Assembly: GCF_000374105.1 (NCBI RefSeq)
Contig: NZ_KB893651.1
Span: 25,838-89,837, forward strand
Reading direction: 5' to 3'
Length of the DNA stretch: 64,000 nucleotides
DNA from: Kangiella aquimarina DSM 16071
GTDB taxonomy: Bacteria > Pseudomonadota > Gammaproteobacteria > Enterobacterales > Kangiellaceae
The position numbers and the translations under genes were made by a program. Below the pieces are notes generated by a model that was given only the letters and a program-made list of their open reading frames with translations, was not told the origin of the DNA and searched no databases. Shown piece after piece: positions 19,715 through 29,876 of this stretch; the stretch's first letter is position 1, and every line of letters begins with the position of its first letter.

Positions 19715-20833
19715 ATGTCTTTTACAACACAAGACTCCAGCTACATGGCGCGAGCTATTCAGTTAGCACGCAAAGGCTGGTTCACCACAAGAACCAATCC
19801 CAGGGTGGGGTGTGTTCTGGTAAAAGACGAGCAAATTATTGGCGAGGGATGGCATGAAAAGCCAGGCTTTGCCCACGCTGAAATCAATGCCTTGAATCGT
19901 GCTGGTGACAATGCACGCGGGGCAACCGCCTATGTAACTCTTGAGCCTTGTGCTCATCATGGAAAAACGGGACCCTGTGCCGAGGCCTTGGTTGAAGCCG
20001 GCGTTGTAAAAGTGGTTTCCGCAATGCTCGATCCCAATCCATTGGTGTCGGGAAAAGGAATGCAGATCTTACAAAACGCCGGCATCGAAGTAGAACACGG
20101 ACTAATGCGGGAGCAAGCCGAACAGCTCAATCTTGGTTTTATTAAGCGTATGACAACCGGCCTACCCAGAGTAGTTGTCAAGATTGGCATGAGTCTGGAC
20201 GGCAGAACCGCAATGGCCAGTGGCGAAAGTCAGTGGATCACTGGAACTGATGCCCGCCGTGATGTTCAGCGTTTACGTGCAGAGTCAGGTGCCGTTATCA
20301 CGGGCTCTGGTACTGTGGTGATTGACGACCCATCCATGAACGTGCGTGAATCGGCCTATATTGCAAACCCTCATTTCGCTCAACCCATCAGAGTTATCAT
20401 TGATTCACAAAATATTGTCGAACCAAATGCCAAAATATTCAGCAATGAAGGACATTGCTGGTTGGTTAGCGGTCACTTATCAGAAAAAGATTACCCAGCA
20501 AATGTTGAACAGAAAACAGTCGCACTGTTGCCCGGTAAAGATAAGATTTCTCACCACAAAATCGACTTGAAAGCATTACTCATGTTGCTGGCAGAGACCG
20601 GAGTCAATGATGTTTTGATTGAGGCTGGCAGTGGTCTAGTGGGTGCTTTTATCGAGCAGGAAATGGTTGATGAGTTGGTTGTTTATATGGCCCCGAAGCT
20701 GATGGGTAGCGCGGCCAGGCCTATGGTTCAGTTACCGCTGGAAACTATGCAACAGAATATAGAGTTAACCCTCGGCAATATTCGGCAGATAGGTAATGAT
20801 CTGCGATTGAATTACTATTTTAAAAAGGCTTAG
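19715..20833 (+). CDS. ribD: Bifunctional riboflavin deaminase/reductase
   Basis: Two consecutive riboflavin steps: deamination of the pyrimidine and NADPH reduction of the ribosyl side chain. 372 residues. Deaminase domain: HAE at 54-56 (catalytic Glu), zinc ligands His54, Cys79 and Cys88 in PCAHHGKTGPC. Reductase domain from about residue 150: KIGMSLDGRTAMASGESQWI and GSGTVVIDDPSMNVR. Followed after two bases by ribE. Confidence 0.97.
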   Translation: MSFTTQDSSYMARAIQLARKGWFTTRTNPRVGCVLVKDEQIIGEGWHEKPGFAHAEINALNRAGDNARGATAYVTLEPCAHHGKTGPCAEALVEAGVVKVVSAMLDPNPLVSGKGMQILQNAGIEVEHGLMREQAEQLNLGFIKRMTTGLPRVVVKIGMSLDGRTAMASGESQWITGTDARRDVQRLRAESGAVITGSGTVVIDDPSMNVRESAYIANPHFAQPIRVIIDSQNIVEPNAKIFSNEGHCWLVSGHLSEKDYPANVEQKTVALLPGKDKISHHKIDLKALLMLLAETGVNDVLIEAGSGLVGAFIEQEMVDELVVYMAPKLMGSAARPMVQLPLETMQQNIELTLGNIRQIGNDLRLNYYFKKA

Positions 20834-20835
20834 TT

Positions 20836-21444
20836 ATGTTTACCGGAATTATAGAAGCAACAGGCTACATTGCTGCAATTGAGCCAAAAGGCGAAGATGC
20901 TCGCTACCGTTTTCAAACGGGCAAGCTGGATTTGTCTGATGTGGAACTTGGCGATAGCATTGCTTGTAACGGTGTCTGCCTGACTGTAATTGAAAAGTTT
21001 GAAGACGGCTTTTCAGCAGATGTCTCGGTCGAAACCATTAAGGTGACCTGCTTTAAACACTACCAGGCGCATCAGCCCGTTAATTTTGAAAAAGCCATGC
21101 TGCCAACGACACGCTTTGGCGGTCATATGGTCAGCGGCCATGTGGATGGTATTGGTGAAGTACTTGCGATTGAAGATGCCGGACGCTCTATCCAGTACAC
21201 CATTCGTGCTCCGAAAGACGTGTTACACTATATCGCCATCAAAGGCTCAATTACGGTTGACGGTACCAGTTTGACCGTTAATCAGCTTGATGAGGATTGT
21301 TTTTTCCTCAATCTGGTCCCACATACATTGCAAGAAACCATTGCTGATAGCTATCAGGTGGGAACCAAGGTCAATTTGGAAATTGATCTCATTGCTCGTT
21401 ATCTAGAGCGCTTGATGCAGACTGGAGCTGCTAAACCTCAATAA
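20836..21444 (+). CDS. ribE: Riboflavin synthase (alpha subunit)
   Basis: Dismutates two 6,7-dimethyl-8-ribityllumazine molecules to riboflavin. 202 residues with two lumazine-binding repeats, the first starting [10 protein letters not shown] and the second around residue 100 with [19 protein letters not shown]. Conserved CNGVCLTV and DGTSLTVN. Start is two bases after ribD. Confidence 0.96.
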   Translation: MFTGIIEATGYIAAIEPKGEDARYRFQTGKLDLSDVELGDSIACNGVCLTVIEKFEDGFSADVSVETIKVTCFKHYQAHQPVNFEKAMLPTTRFGGHMVSGHVDGIGEVLAIEDAGRSIQYTIRAPKDVLHYIAIKGSITVDGTSLTVNQLDEDCFFLNLVPHTLQETIADSYQVGTKVNLEIDLIARYLERLMQTGAAKPQ

Positions 21445-21457
21445 ATGTGTGAGTGAT

Positions 21458-22576
21458 ATGCAATTAAATAGCATCGAAGAAATTATTGAAGATATCCGTC
21501 AGGGCAGAATGGTCATTCTGATGGATGACGAAGATCGTGAGAACGAAGGCGATTTGGTGATGGCGGCCACTCAGGTGCGTCCAGAAGATATTAATTTTAT
21601 GGCGCGTTATGGCCGAGGATTGATTTGTTTACCCATGACCCGTGAGCGTTGTGAGCAACTCAATTTGCCCTTGATGTCACAGCAGAATGGTGCCCGTTTC
21701 AGTACCAACTTTACGGTATCCATTGAAGCGGCCGAAGGTGTTTCTACCGGTATTTCTGCCGCTGATCGTGCTCGAACCGTGCAGATGGCGGTGGCTCCGA
21801 ATGCCAAGCCTACCGATATTGTTCAGCCGGGTCATATTTTTCCAATTATGGCTAAACCTGGTGGTGTTCTGAATCGTGCGGGTCACACTGAGGCAAGCTG
21901 TGATTTAGCGCGTTTAGCAGGCTTTGAGCCAGCTGCCGTAATCGTTGAGATCTTGAATGAAGATGGCACCATGGCTCGTCGCCCTGACTTGGAAACCTTT
22001 GCTCAGGAACACAACCTGAAAATTGGAACCATTGCGGATCTGATTGAATACCGCTCGACCAAAGAGAAAACGGTAGAAAAGGTCAGTGAGTGCCATTGGC
22101 CCACTGAGCATGGAGAATTTCGCCTTCACACCTACCGCGATACCATTGATGGTCAAGTACATTTCGCCTTGGTGAAGGGCAATCCTAAAAACGATACCTC
22201 AACGTTAGTACGTGTTCACTTAACGGATAGCCTCGGTGATTTGCTGGAAGCTCAACGTGGTAGAAAGCCTGGCTGGGGTTTAAGTAAAGCCATCGAGCGT
22301 ATCGCCAAAGAAGGTGAGGGTGTAGTGGTTGTGCTTGCCAATAAAGAATCCAGTGAGGAAGTGCTTAATCGGATTCGTCGCTTTGAACAGGAAGATAAAG
22401 GGGAACCTTTAACTCAGGAGCAAAAGCGTCAAAAGAAACGAACTGTCGGTATTGGCTCGCAAATTCTGGCTGATTTAGGCGTTCATAAGATGCGATTATT
22501 GAGTTCAGGAAGTCAGTACACCGGCCTGGCTGGTTATGGACTGGAAATTGTTGAAAACATAACTCCAGAGCAGTAA
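21458..22576 (+). CDS. ribB: DHBP synthase with degenerate RibA domain (RibBX-like)
   Basis: N-terminal half (residues about 1-200) is 3,4-dihydroxy-2-butanone-4-phosphate synthase: [11 protein letters not shown] and [15 protein letters not shown] are intact. The C-terminal half resembles GTP cyclohydrolase II, but the stretch that should hold the three zinc cysteines reads [17 protein letters not shown] with none, so I infer it has no cyclohydrolase activity. A separate ribA should exist elsewhere. 372 residues from ATG 21458; a GTG at 21449 is an alternative. Often annotated ribBA. Confidence 0.93.
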   Translation: MQLNSIEEIIEDIRQGRMVILMDDEDRENEGDLVMAATQVRPEDINFMARYGRGLICLPMTRERCEQLNLPLMSQQNGARFSTNFTVSIEAAEGVSTGISAADRARTVQMAVAPNAKPTDIVQPGHIFPIMAKPGGVLNRAGHTEASCDLARLAGFEPAAVIVEILNEDGTMARRPDLETFAQEHNLKIGTIADLIEYRSTKEKTVEKVSECHWPTEHGEFRLHTYRDTIDGQVHFALVKGNPKNDTSTLVRVHLTDSLGDLLEAQRGRKPGWGLSKAIERIAKEGEGVVVVLANKESSEEVLNRIRRFEQEDKGEPLTQEQKRQKKRTVGIGSQILADLGVHKMRLLSSGSQYTGLAGYGLEIVENITPEQ

Positions 22577-22595
22577 TTCCAGAGTTAGAACTTAT

Positions 22596-22624
22596 AAAAA
22601 TCCCGCCAGTTGGCGGGATTTTTG
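22596..22624. terminator. Bidirectional terminator between ribB and the SPFH gene
   Basis: ATCCCGCC (22600-22607) pairs with GGCGGGAT (22612-22619), loop AGTT, flanked by A-run on the left and T-run on the right, so it can terminate both convergent genes. Confidence 0.9.
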
Positions 22625-22646
22625 TTTTAAACTTATCTAACGAAGC

Positions 22647-24011
22647 TTATTTCTTTATATCTCTGTCATAGCTTAGTCTTTTGGCTGCATCCAAGGTTAA
22701 CATTTGCATGAAAGCCTTAGTTTCTGAGTCAGAACCGGTTGGAGTGTTGCCATTACTGCCAAAGACATTGGTTGGAACCTGACGCTTAGCAAACGCATCT
22801 GCCCATAGTTTTTGAATTTCGATCTCAGCCTCAAGCTTCTGTGCCAGGGCATTATCGGCTTCAAGAATCACTTTTTTCTGATAGGCTTCGGCATCAGCCA
22901 GAGTTCTTTTGGTTTCTGCTTCAATGCGCGCTTTTTCCAGTTGGATTTCAGCAGTGACCTTTTGGATTTCAGCCTGTTCCTTGAATTTCTGAGCTTCTGT
23001 TAAAGCTAATTGCTTTTCCGTTTCTGCATCTGTGGTTTTCTGAATCTGATTCACTTTTGCTTCTGCCTGACGTTCAGCGACTTCGCGCTCACCACGGGCA
23101 ATCGCAAGCAGCCGCTGCTCTTCTTCCTGAATACGCTGTTCGCGTGCAATAGCACGATCAGCAGAGGCTTTTTGCTTTAACTGCATACGGTCTATAAACC
23201 GAGAGTTAGGGCGCATATCAGTGACACGAGCATCAACCACCTGCACTCCAAAGCCAGTGAACTTTTGCTTTTTACGTAATGGGACACCATTCTCATCAAG
23301 ACGTTTTTTTACTTCAAACGAGATTTTGATTTCATCATCGTATTCTTTTTGCTCTTTGCCTAATGTGGCATTAGCAGAAGACAGGCGTTCTCTTTGTACG
23401 CTTTCACGGCGCTCTTCGCGACGAACGATATAGATACCATTGGCCATCTGGTTTTCGAATTCGGTATTAAACTCAGTACGACCACCAGAATAATAGTCTT
23501 CGGCGCTCATCAATGAGGCCGTTGCCTGCAGGGTTTCTTTGAATGCAGGTATTAGTGCTGTCCGCAGGAAATTGTCAGGAGTACGGTATTCATGTGCAAG
23601 GTTCAAGAAGCCTTCTTGATCAGTAGGTATCGAAAATCGCACGGTCGCCTGTGCATCAGCATCAACCTGATCTAGGAACATAATATTCAGCGGTGGAAGG
23701 CTGGCACTACCGCCCTGTTTTGACTCATTTTCTGCACTGACATTATTAGCATGACCACCAAGTACCGCCTGCACAGTCGTCGCGCGCTTCCATGAATTCC
23801 AGCGACCGAAAAAAAAGAACTGATACCCGACGTCACTGACAGCATGCTCATTACCGAGAATGGTTCGGACGTGATAGACGTACCCCGGTTCTGCGTAAAA
23901 CACAGAATTGCGCAAGATAATATAAAGAACAAAAACGACACCCGCACCAATCAGCAATTTGCTGTTTTTATAAAGACTGGCGAAGGAAAAGTTTGGTTTT
24001 GGAAGTTTCAT
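22647..24011 (-). CDS. SPFH/Band-7 (prohibitin/stomatin-like) membrane protein
   Basis: 454 residues with one N-terminal membrane anchor (about 19-35), an SPFH domain (about 37-260) containing YRTPDNFLRTALIPAFKETL, and a long Ala/Glu/Gln/Lys-rich coiled coil (about 270-410). Such proteins assemble into large membrane-associated scaffolds; the specific role is unknown. It lies antisense between ribB and ribH, an unusual insertion into a riboflavin cluster, with a shared terminator on one side and its promoter region (24,012-24,175) divergent to ribH. Confidence 0.85.
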   Translation of the reverse strand: MKLPKPNFSFASLYKNSKLLIGAGVVFVLYIILRNSVFYAEPGYVYHVRTILGNEHAVSDVGYQFFFFGRWNSWKRATTVQAVLGGHANNVSAENESKQGGSASLPPLNIMFLDQVDADAQATVRFSIPTDQEGFLNLAHEYRTPDNFLRTALIPAFKETLQATASLMSAEDYYSGGRTEFNTEFENQMANGIYIVRREERRESVQRERLSSANATLGKEQKEYDDEIKISFEVKKRLDENGVPLRKKQKFTGFGVQVVDARVTDMRPNSRFIDRMQLKQKASADRAIAREQRIQEEEQRLLAIARGEREVAERQAEAKVNQIQKTTDAETEKQLALTEAQKFKEQAEIQKVTAEIQLEKARIEAETKRTLADAEAYQKKVILEADNALAQKLEAEIEIQKLWADAFAKRQVPTNVFGSNGNTPTGSDSETKAFMQMLTLDAAKRLSYDRDIKK

Positions 24012-24175
24012 TATTAGTATTCCTTTTATTACTAAATGCTATATTTTTTATTGTGTCCTTGTTGCTATAAAAAGCCTAGAACGAACCGTAATATATAGGA
24101 TTCTTCAAGATAATCATACTCAAAAGGACCTATTCATATTACAATACGCGATAATTTTTCGTAATTCACAGTGTT

Positions 24176-24661
24176 ATGAGCGACTTCAAGTTAGACTTTT
24201 CTGCAACAGAATACACCGGCGGTCGAATCGCCATCGTCCACGCCCGCTTTAATCTCCCAATCATTAATAAAATGATTGCTGGTGCCAAACAGCGCCTGGA
24301 TGAACTTAAAGTTCCGAATGAGAATATTGAGCTGTTTGATGTGGCAGGGGCTTATGAATTACCCTATGCAGTTCAGCAGGTTGCCAAAACGGGGCAGTTT
24401 GACGCTGTCATTGCCATCGGTGTGGTTATTCGTGGCGATACTCCACATTTTGATTATGTCTGTGCTGAGTCGAGCTCTGGATTGATGCGCGCCTCCTTGG
24501 ACAATGATATTCCTGTCATCTTCGGCATTTTAACTGTAAATACCGAGGAGCAGGCCGAAGAACGCGCTAACCCAGCAAAAATGAACAAAGGTGGGGAAGC
24601 TGCAGCGACTGCTGTTGAAATGATTAATTTAACTCGCGCACTAAAAGAGAAACGCTCATGA
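24176..24661 (+). CDS. ribH: 6,7-dimethyl-8-ribityllumazine synthase
   Basis: Penultimate riboflavin step, forming the icosahedral or pentameric lumazine synthase. 161 residues. [16 protein letters not shown], the catalytic [10 protein letters not shown] with its His pair region, and [14 protein letters not shown] are conserved. Followed by nusB with a four-base ATGA overlap. No FMN riboswitch was recognised upstream. Confidence 0.97.
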   Translation: MSDFKLDFSATEYTGGRIAIVHARFNLPIINKMIAGAKQRLDELKVPNENIELFDVAGAYELPYAVQQVAKTGQFDAVIAIGVVIRGDTPHFDYVCAESSSGLMRASLDNDIPVIFGILTVNTEEQAEERANPAKMNKGGEAAATAVEMINLTRALKEKRS

Positions 24662-25086
24662 GTACAACCTTCAAACCCGCTGCGCGTCGTCGTGCAAGAG
24701 AATATGCAATCCAGGCAATTTATCAGTGGCAAATGTCAGCCAATCCTTTGAATGAGATTGAGGCGCAATACCTGACCACCATGAATGCTAAAAAAGTAGA
24801 TACGGTTTATTTTCAGGAGCTTTTTTCTGGCGTGTTGACCAACCTTGACGAAATTGATGCGGCTCTTGCTCCTGCATTGGAAAGAGATATCGATGATATC
24901 GATCCGATTGAGCGCGCGATTATTCGGTTATCAGCATTTGAATTGAAAAAGCGCATTGATGTGCCTAAGAAGGTTGTGATTAACGAAGGTATTGAACTGG
25001 CCAAAACTTTTGGTGCTACCGATGGACATAAATTCGTTAATGGTGTGCTTGATAAGATCAGTAAAGACTTACGCCCCCACGAATAA
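24658..25086 (+). CDS. nusB: Transcription antitermination protein NusB
   Basis: All-helical RNA-binding protein that pairs with S10/NusE on boxA RNA in rRNA antitermination. 142 residues; [19 protein letters not shown] at the N-terminus and [16 protein letters not shown] at the C-terminus are diagnostic. Overlaps ribH by four bases; ribH-nusB is a widespread pair. Confidence 0.97.
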   Translation: MSTTFKPAARRRAREYAIQAIYQWQMSANPLNEIEAQYLTTMNAKKVDTVYFQELFSGVLTNLDEIDAALAPALERDIDDIDPIERAIIRLSAFELKKRIDVPKKVVINEGIELAKTFGATDGHKFVNGVLDKISKDLRPHE

Positions 25087-25106
25087 TTAACTGACCAAGT
25101 CATATC

Positions 25107-26072
25107 ATGAAAGAGTTTGAACTGATCAAGGAGTATTTCAGTTTTAGCCAATCGCATTCTGACACAGTGATAGAAGGGGTGGGTGATGACTGTGCTGTTC
25201 TCTCCGTCCCTGATAAGCGCCAACTGGTCACTTCCGTTGATACACTGGTGGATGGCGTTCATTTTTTTTCAGATATTGATCCTGCCGATATTGCCTATAA
25301 ATCGTTAGCCGTGAATGTCAGTGATTTAGCGGCAATGGGCGCCAAACCTCTAGGCTTTACCTTGGCCATTGCCTTACCAAAAGTTGATACACAATGGCTC
25401 GAAGCTTTCAGTTATGGTTTAAAGCAAGCCAGCGAAACTTTTAATATTCCACTGATTGGTGGTGATACCACACAGGGGCCACTGACGATTTCGGTTACCG
25501 TATTTGGAACGGTTAAAACAGGCAAAGCTCTGCTAAGAAAGTCAGCACAGCTGGATGATGATATCTGGGTTACGGGATATCTCGGCGATGCCGCCGCCGC
25601 ATTGGGTTTGCACTCTAAATTGAACCAACTCAATGACGCTGAAACTTATCTATGGCAGCGATTATTACGCCCCGAACCACCTTTAGCTTTTGCAAGAAAG
25701 CTATCCAAGATAGCCCATGCCGCTATCGATGTTTCTGATGGCTTGATGGCTGATTTAGGGCATATCCTTGAAAAGAGCAATTGTTCGGCAAAAATCAAAG
25801 TCGCCTCATTGCCTTTATCTGAGCAGTTAACTGAATTTGTAGGATTGGAAGGTGCGCGTGAGTTTGCACTGAATGGCGGGGATGACTATGAATTATGCTT
25901 TACCGCCAAATCCAGCATGCGCAACAAGATCCTCAATCTTGCCGAAGACTTTAAGGTCAATGTCCATAGAATCGGTTCAATAACAGCTGGAGAAGAAACT
26001 GATATTCAATTGTTACTGGATGGAAAGCCCTTTCAGCCGAAGCGACAGGGCTGGCAGCATTTTTCCGAATAA
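25107..26072 (+). CDS. thiL: Thiamine-monophosphate kinase
   Basis: Phosphorylates thiamine monophosphate to the active diphosphate. 321 residues of the PurM/ThiL fold. GVGDDCAVL, SVDTLVDGVHF, SDLAAMGAKP and DVSDGLMADLGHI give the ATP/Mg-binding aspartates. C-terminal ALNGGDDYELCFT is the family signature. Part of ribH-nusB-thiL-pgpA. Confidence 0.97.
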   Translation: MKEFELIKEYFSFSQSHSDTVIEGVGDDCAVLSVPDKRQLVTSVDTLVDGVHFFSDIDPADIAYKSLAVNVSDLAAMGAKPLGFTLAIALPKVDTQWLEAFSYGLKQASETFNIPLIGGDTTQGPLTISVTVFGTVKTGKALLRKSAQLDDDIWVTGYLGDAAAALGLHSKLNQLNDAETYLWQRLLRPEPPLAFARKLSKIAHAAIDVSDGLMADLGHILEKSNCSAKIKVASLPLSEQLTEFVGLEGAREFALNGGDDYELCFTAKSSMRNKILNLAEDFKVNVHRIGSITAGEETDIQLLLDGKPFQPKRQGWQHFSE

Positions 26073-26092
26073 ATTATTAAAGCGAACCAAAC

Positions 26093-26566
26093 ATGTCATT
26101 AAGCCAAACCGTATTTAAGAATCCTATTCACTTCCTTGCCTTTGGTTTTGGCTCCGGATTATTGCCTAAAGCTCCCGGCACTTGGGGTACACTAGTTGCT
26201 ATTCCACTTTGGTATGGCTTGTCCTCATTAAGTGTTCACTGGTATATCGCAGCAACCATACTTTTGAGTATCCTCGGCATCGGCATTTGTCATTACAGCG
26301 CAAAAAAGCTTGGTGTTCATGATCACCCCGGCATCGTCTGGGATGAATTCTGTGGCTATTTTGTCACCATGATCGCAGCACCGGCAGGTTGGATTTGGCC
26401 CATTATTGGCTTCATTCTGTTTCGCATTTTCGACATCATGAAACCCTGGCCGATCAAATGGCTCGATAAAAAAGTCCACGGCGGCTTTGGCATTATGATT
26501 GATGATTTACTGGCTGGTGTTTTTGCTTGGCTGATATTGCAGGTGTTAGTTTTAATTGTAATGTGA
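26093..26566 (+). CDS. pgpA: Phosphatidylglycerophosphatase A
   Basis: Inner-membrane phosphatase that makes phosphatidylglycerol from PGP. 157 residues with several membrane segments. Signatures FGSGLLPKAPGTWGTL and HDHPGIVWDEFCGYF contain the conserved acidic residues; FRIFDIMKPWPIKW closes the family pattern. Immediately after thiL, as in E. coli. Confidence 0.96.
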   Translation: MSLSQTVFKNPIHFLAFGFGSGLLPKAPGTWGTLVAIPLWYGLSSLSVHWYIAATILLSILGIGICHYSAKKLGVHDHPGIVWDEFCGYFVTMIAAPAGWIWPIIGFILFRIFDIMKPWPIKWLDKKVHGGFGIMIDDLLAGVFAWLILQVLVLIVM

Positions 26567-26581
26567 TATGTAGAGGGAGCT

Positions 26582-26607
26582 GTAGGGTGCTCCTCGACGC
26601 ACCCTAC
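26582..26607. repeat. REP-like palindrome between pgpA and dxs
   Basis: GTAGGGTGC (26582-26590) and GCACCCTAC (26599-26607), nine perfect pairs around TCCTCGAC. The sequence is of the GTAGGGTG...CACCCTAC class of dispersed intergenic palindromes. It sits between convergent genes, so may also terminate both. Only one copy was noticed in this window. Confidence 0.65.
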
Positions 26608-26622
26608 GAAAGAGCGAGCAAA

Positions 26623-28461
26623 CTACAGGCTCTTAATAATATCTTCTGCAGTCAATCCAATTCTTTTAAACAACTCTTTAGTGTCGCCATGCTCTACGAA
26701 TCTATCGGGAATCCCTAAGTTTTTGACTTTAATTTGAATGTCGTTATTCAAAAGGAATTCATTGATGGCGGAGCCGGCACCGCCCATGATGGCGTTTTCC
26801 TCGATGGTAATGAATTGCTCGTGGGTTTCCGCTAACTGTCTGATTAACTCTTCATCCAATGGTTTTACGAAGCGCATATCGGCAACCGTTGCGTGGATTT
26901 GTTCTGCCGCTTCCATGGCAGTTTGAACCATTGAACCAAAGGCCAGGATGGCGACTTTCTCACCACGACGTTTGATGCTGCCCTTGCCAATTGGGAATGG
27001 GGTAAACGTTTGCTCTGGCTCTATGCCGCTACCCATACCGCGCGGGTAGCGAACTGCTACAGGGCCTTCATACAAATAACCTGTATATAAGCACTGGCGA
27101 CATTCGTTTTCATCACTTGGCGTCATGATAACCATGTTCGGAATGCAGCGCAGGTAGCTCAGATCAAAAGCACCATTATGGGTGGCACCGTCGCCACCGA
27201 CTAATCCGCCGCGGTCAATGGCAAATAGCACATCGAGGTTTTGCAAAGCGACATCATGAATCAGCTGATCATAACCGCGTTGCAGGAAGGTCGAATAAAT
27301 TGCGCAAACTGGCTTTAAACCTTCGCAAGCCAAACCAGCAGAGACTGTCACTGCGTGTTGTTCCGCAATACCTACATCATAATAACGCTCGGGAAATTCG
27401 CGCGAGAAGCGAATCAGATCGGAGCCCTCACGCATAGCAGGTGTGATGCCAACTACGCGTTCATCTTTTGTAGCGATATCACACAGGAAATCACCAAAAA
27501 TATTGGAATAGGTTTTAGGCTTTTTACCTTTGGGCAGGCTGGTATCTTTAGGATCAAAAATCGGTACGCCGTGGTAGGCAATCGGATCATTTTCCGCCGG
27601 CTCATAGCCTTTGCCCTTGCGCGTAACAATGTGCAGGAACTGAGGACCTTTCAGCTCTTTAATATTATTGAGAGTATTTAATAATGTCGGTAAGTCATGA
27701 CCATCAATGGGTCCATTATAATTGAAGCCTAACTCTTCGAACAAAGTGCCCGGAAGAACCATACCCTTCATGTGCTCTTCAGCACGACTAACGAAATCTG
27801 ATAGTGGTTTGATATTATGTAGCGCTTTTTTGCCTGTTTCACGGACACGCTGATAAAAGCGGCCAGCCAATAATTTGGCTAAATATTTGTTTAGACCACC
27901 GACGTTTTCTGAGATCGACATTTCATTGTCATTCAGAATGACCAGAATATTTGCATCAGTATCAGCAGCATGATTCATGGCTTCAAAAGCCATGCCGCCC
28001 GTTAGAGCACCATCACCAATAACTGCAACACAATGGCGATCCAGGCCTTGTTGTTTGGCTGCCAGTGCCATACCCAGGGCTGCACTGATTGAGGTACTGG
28101 AGTGCCCCACCGCAAAGGTATCGTATTCGGACTCAGTGCGAACCGGGAACGGGTGTAGACCGTCTGTTTGTCGAATGGTTTGTAACTGATCGCGACGCCC
28201 AGTTAGCACTTTATGAGGATAGGCCTGATGGCCTACATCCCAGACAATGCGATCATCCGGGGTGTTAAACATGTAGTGCAGGGCAACGGTGAGCTCAACC
28301 GTACCTAAACCTGCTGCAAAGTGGCCGCCACATTGGCTGATGGTATCTATGAGGTACTGACGTAGTTCGTCGGCAACTTCGCTCAGTTGCGACTTTTCCA
28401 ACTGCCTGAGGTAAACAGGCGAGTCAATGTGCATTAATAATGGGTATTTTTCAGAGCTCAT
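26623..28461 (-). CDS. dxs: 1-deoxy-D-xylulose-5-phosphate synthase
   Basis: First enzyme of the MEP isoprenoid pathway, condensing pyruvate and glyceraldehyde 3-phosphate with thiamine diphosphate. 612 residues from ATG 28461 (TTG 28476, next to the ispA stop, is a weaker alternative). TPP motif [17 protein letters not shown] and transketolase segment [17 protein letters not shown] with [13 protein letters not shown]-like [13 protein letters not shown]. Last gene of xseB-ispA-dxs; thiL nearby supplies the cofactor. Confidence 0.97.
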   Translation of the reverse strand: MSSEKYPLLMHIDSPVYLRQLEKSQLSEVADELRQYLIDTISQCGGHFAAGLGTVELTVALHYMFNTPDDRIVWDVGHQAYPHKVLTGRRDQLQTIRQTDGLHPFPVRTESEYDTFAVGHSSTSISAALGMALAAKQQGLDRHCVAVIGDGALTGGMAFEAMNHAADTDANILVILNDNEMSISENVGGLNKYLAKLLAGRFYQRVRETGKKALHNIKPLSDFVSRAEEHMKGMVLPGTLFEELGFNYNGPIDGHDLPTLLNTLNNIKELKGPQFLHIVTRKGKGYEPAENDPIAYHGVPIFDPKDTSLPKGKKPKTYSNIFGDFLCDIATKDERVVGITPAMREGSDLIRFSREFPERYYDVGIAEQHAVTVSAGLACEGLKPVCAIYSTFLQRGYDQLIHDVALQNLDVLFAIDRGGLVGGDGATHNGAFDLSYLRCIPNMVIMTPSDENECRQCLYTGYLYEGPVAVRYPRGMGSGIEPEQTFTPFPIGKGSIKRRGEKVAILAFGSMVQTAMEAAEQIHATVADMRFVKPLDEELIRQLAETHEQFITIEENAIMGGAGSAINEFLLNNDIQIKVKNLGIPDRFVEHGDTKELFKRIGLTAEDIIKSL

Positions 28462-28476
28462 AGGGTTTTGCGGCAA

Positions 28477-29367
28477 TTAAGCGTTACGATTGACTATATA
28501 GTTCGCCAACTCGGCGAGGGACTCGGTATTGTACGGCAACTTAGCCAGTGCTTGTAGGGATAAATCCAATAAATCCTCTAATTTCTGCTTAGAACCGTCA
28601 AGCCCCAGCAGGGCGGGGTAAGTATTCTTATCCTTGGCCAAATCAGAGCCCTGCGGCTTACCAAGTGTGGTGGTGTCTGACTCGATATCCAGAATGTCGT
28701 CTTTGACCTGGAAAGCAAGTCCAATGGCGTCCGCATATAGCTCCAAAGCGTTTTGCTCTTGCTGATCGAGCTTTCCGGCACACAAAGCACCCAATAACAC
28801 ACTGGCTTTGATCAAGGCACCGGTTTTCATTCGGTGCATTTGTTCAAGTGTTGCTAAGTCTATCATTTTCGATGTCGATTCCAGGTCAATGGCCTGACCG
28901 CCACCCATACCAAGAGAGCCACTGGCCTGAGCAAGTAGCTGAATCATTTGAAGTTGTTGGGGCTGGGCTTTTGCTGAAAACGGATGGCTTGCCAGCTCTT
29001 CAAAAGCCTGAGTATGCAGCGCATCCCCGGCTAGAATCGCTGTTGCCTCATCAAATTTAATGTGGCAGGTCGGTTTGCCGCGACGTAAATCATCATCATC
29101 CATCGCCGGCAGGTCGTCATGAACCAGTGAGTAGCAGTGGATCAGCTCTACGGCTAATGCTGGGCTGTCCAAATCGGAAAGTTCTGCCCCTAGCGCCTGA
29201 CCGGTTATATACACCAATGTCGGCCGAATACGTTTGCCACCATTAAGCGCACCGTAGCGCATGGCCTGATGTAAGCTTTGTGGGCTGGTGCCGTCACTGG
29301 GCAGGCTCTCAGTTAATAGCTTGCTGATCCGGTCCTGCCAGTGTTCTAGTTGCTGCTGAATCGTCAT
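28477..29367 (-). CDS. ispA: (2E,6E)-farnesyl diphosphate synthase
   Basis: Chain-elongating prenyltransferase producing FPP for ubiquinone and bactoprenol. 296 residues. First Asp-rich motif DDLPAMDDDDLRRGKPT (around residues 84-100), second motif FQVKDDILDIESD near 230. The two small residues before the first motif set the short product length. Between xseB and dxs, the common proteobacterial order. Confidence 0.96.
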   Translation of the reverse strand: MTIQQQLEHWQDRISKLLTESLPSDGTSPQSLHQAMRYGALNGGKRIRPTLVYITGQALGAELSDLDSPALAVELIHCYSLVHDDLPAMDDDDLRRGKPTCHIKFDEATAILAGDALHTQAFEELASHPFSAKAQPQQLQMIQLLAQASGSLGMGGGQAIDLESTSKMIDLATLEQMHRMKTGALIKASVLLGALCAGKLDQQEQNALELYADAIGLAFQVKDDILDIESDTTTLGKPQGSDLAKDKNTYPALLGLDGSKQKLEDLLDLSLQALAKLPYNTESLAELANYIVNRNA

Positions 29368-29379
29368 GAAGGGTAGAGC

Positions 29380-29625
29380 TTATGGTTCGTCGACTTCGAA
29401 GGCCTGTTCCTGATTATCCATCAGTACAGTAACTTTATGCTCGGCATCGGCGAGCAGCTGTTGGCACTGACGGGACAATTTAACCCCTTTTTCAAACACT
29501 TTCAGGGCTTCATCCAGCGGCAGTTCGCCACTTTCAAGCTGCTCAACAATAGTTTCCAGCTCTTGCAGCTGGCTCTCAAAATTGACGTTGGCGGCTTTTT
29601 TGGTGGGAGCTTTCTTTTCTGGCAT
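29380..29625 (-). CDS. xseB: Exodeoxyribonuclease VII small subunit
   Basis: 81 residues from ATG 29625, the family length; the open frame extends further upstream (to 29775) but that part has no family resemblance. FESQLQELETIVEQLESGEL and LDEALKVFEKGVKLSRQCQQ form the helical hairpin that binds the large subunit XseA, which is not in the window. Lys-rich N-terminus. First gene of the xseB-ispA-dxs unit. Confidence 0.95.
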   Translation of the reverse strand: MPEKKAPTKKAANVNFESQLQELETIVEQLESGELPLDEALKVFEKGVKLSRQCQQLLADAEHKVTVLMDNQEQAFEVDEP

Positions 29626-29876
29626 AGCGAGTGATCGAAGTTTGGATGTGTTAATTGGGCTTATTGTCCTATATTGGTCTTGAAAAGAAAAGGATGCTGA
29701 AAAGGAAAGCGTGAGAGCTTGTTGTTTTGGCAAAGTTGTCCTAGAAAGCGATATTCCGCGAAAAAGTTGAAGCATCCCAGGTTCAAGTGTCGCATTAGCT
29801 TGTAAATATCGCTAAAATCCCCACCTATCCTAGACATTTACTTAATTTGCGCATTCTTGCGCCTAATGGCAGATTC

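Noticed and set aside
21449-21457. GTG 21449 as ribB start
   Set aside because: ATG 21458 fits the family start; the GTG extension adds only three residues and its signal is weak.
24012-24175. Possible FMN riboswitch before ribH, and one before ribD or ribB
   Set aside because: No conserved FMN-element pattern or six-helix junction could be recognised in these leaders.
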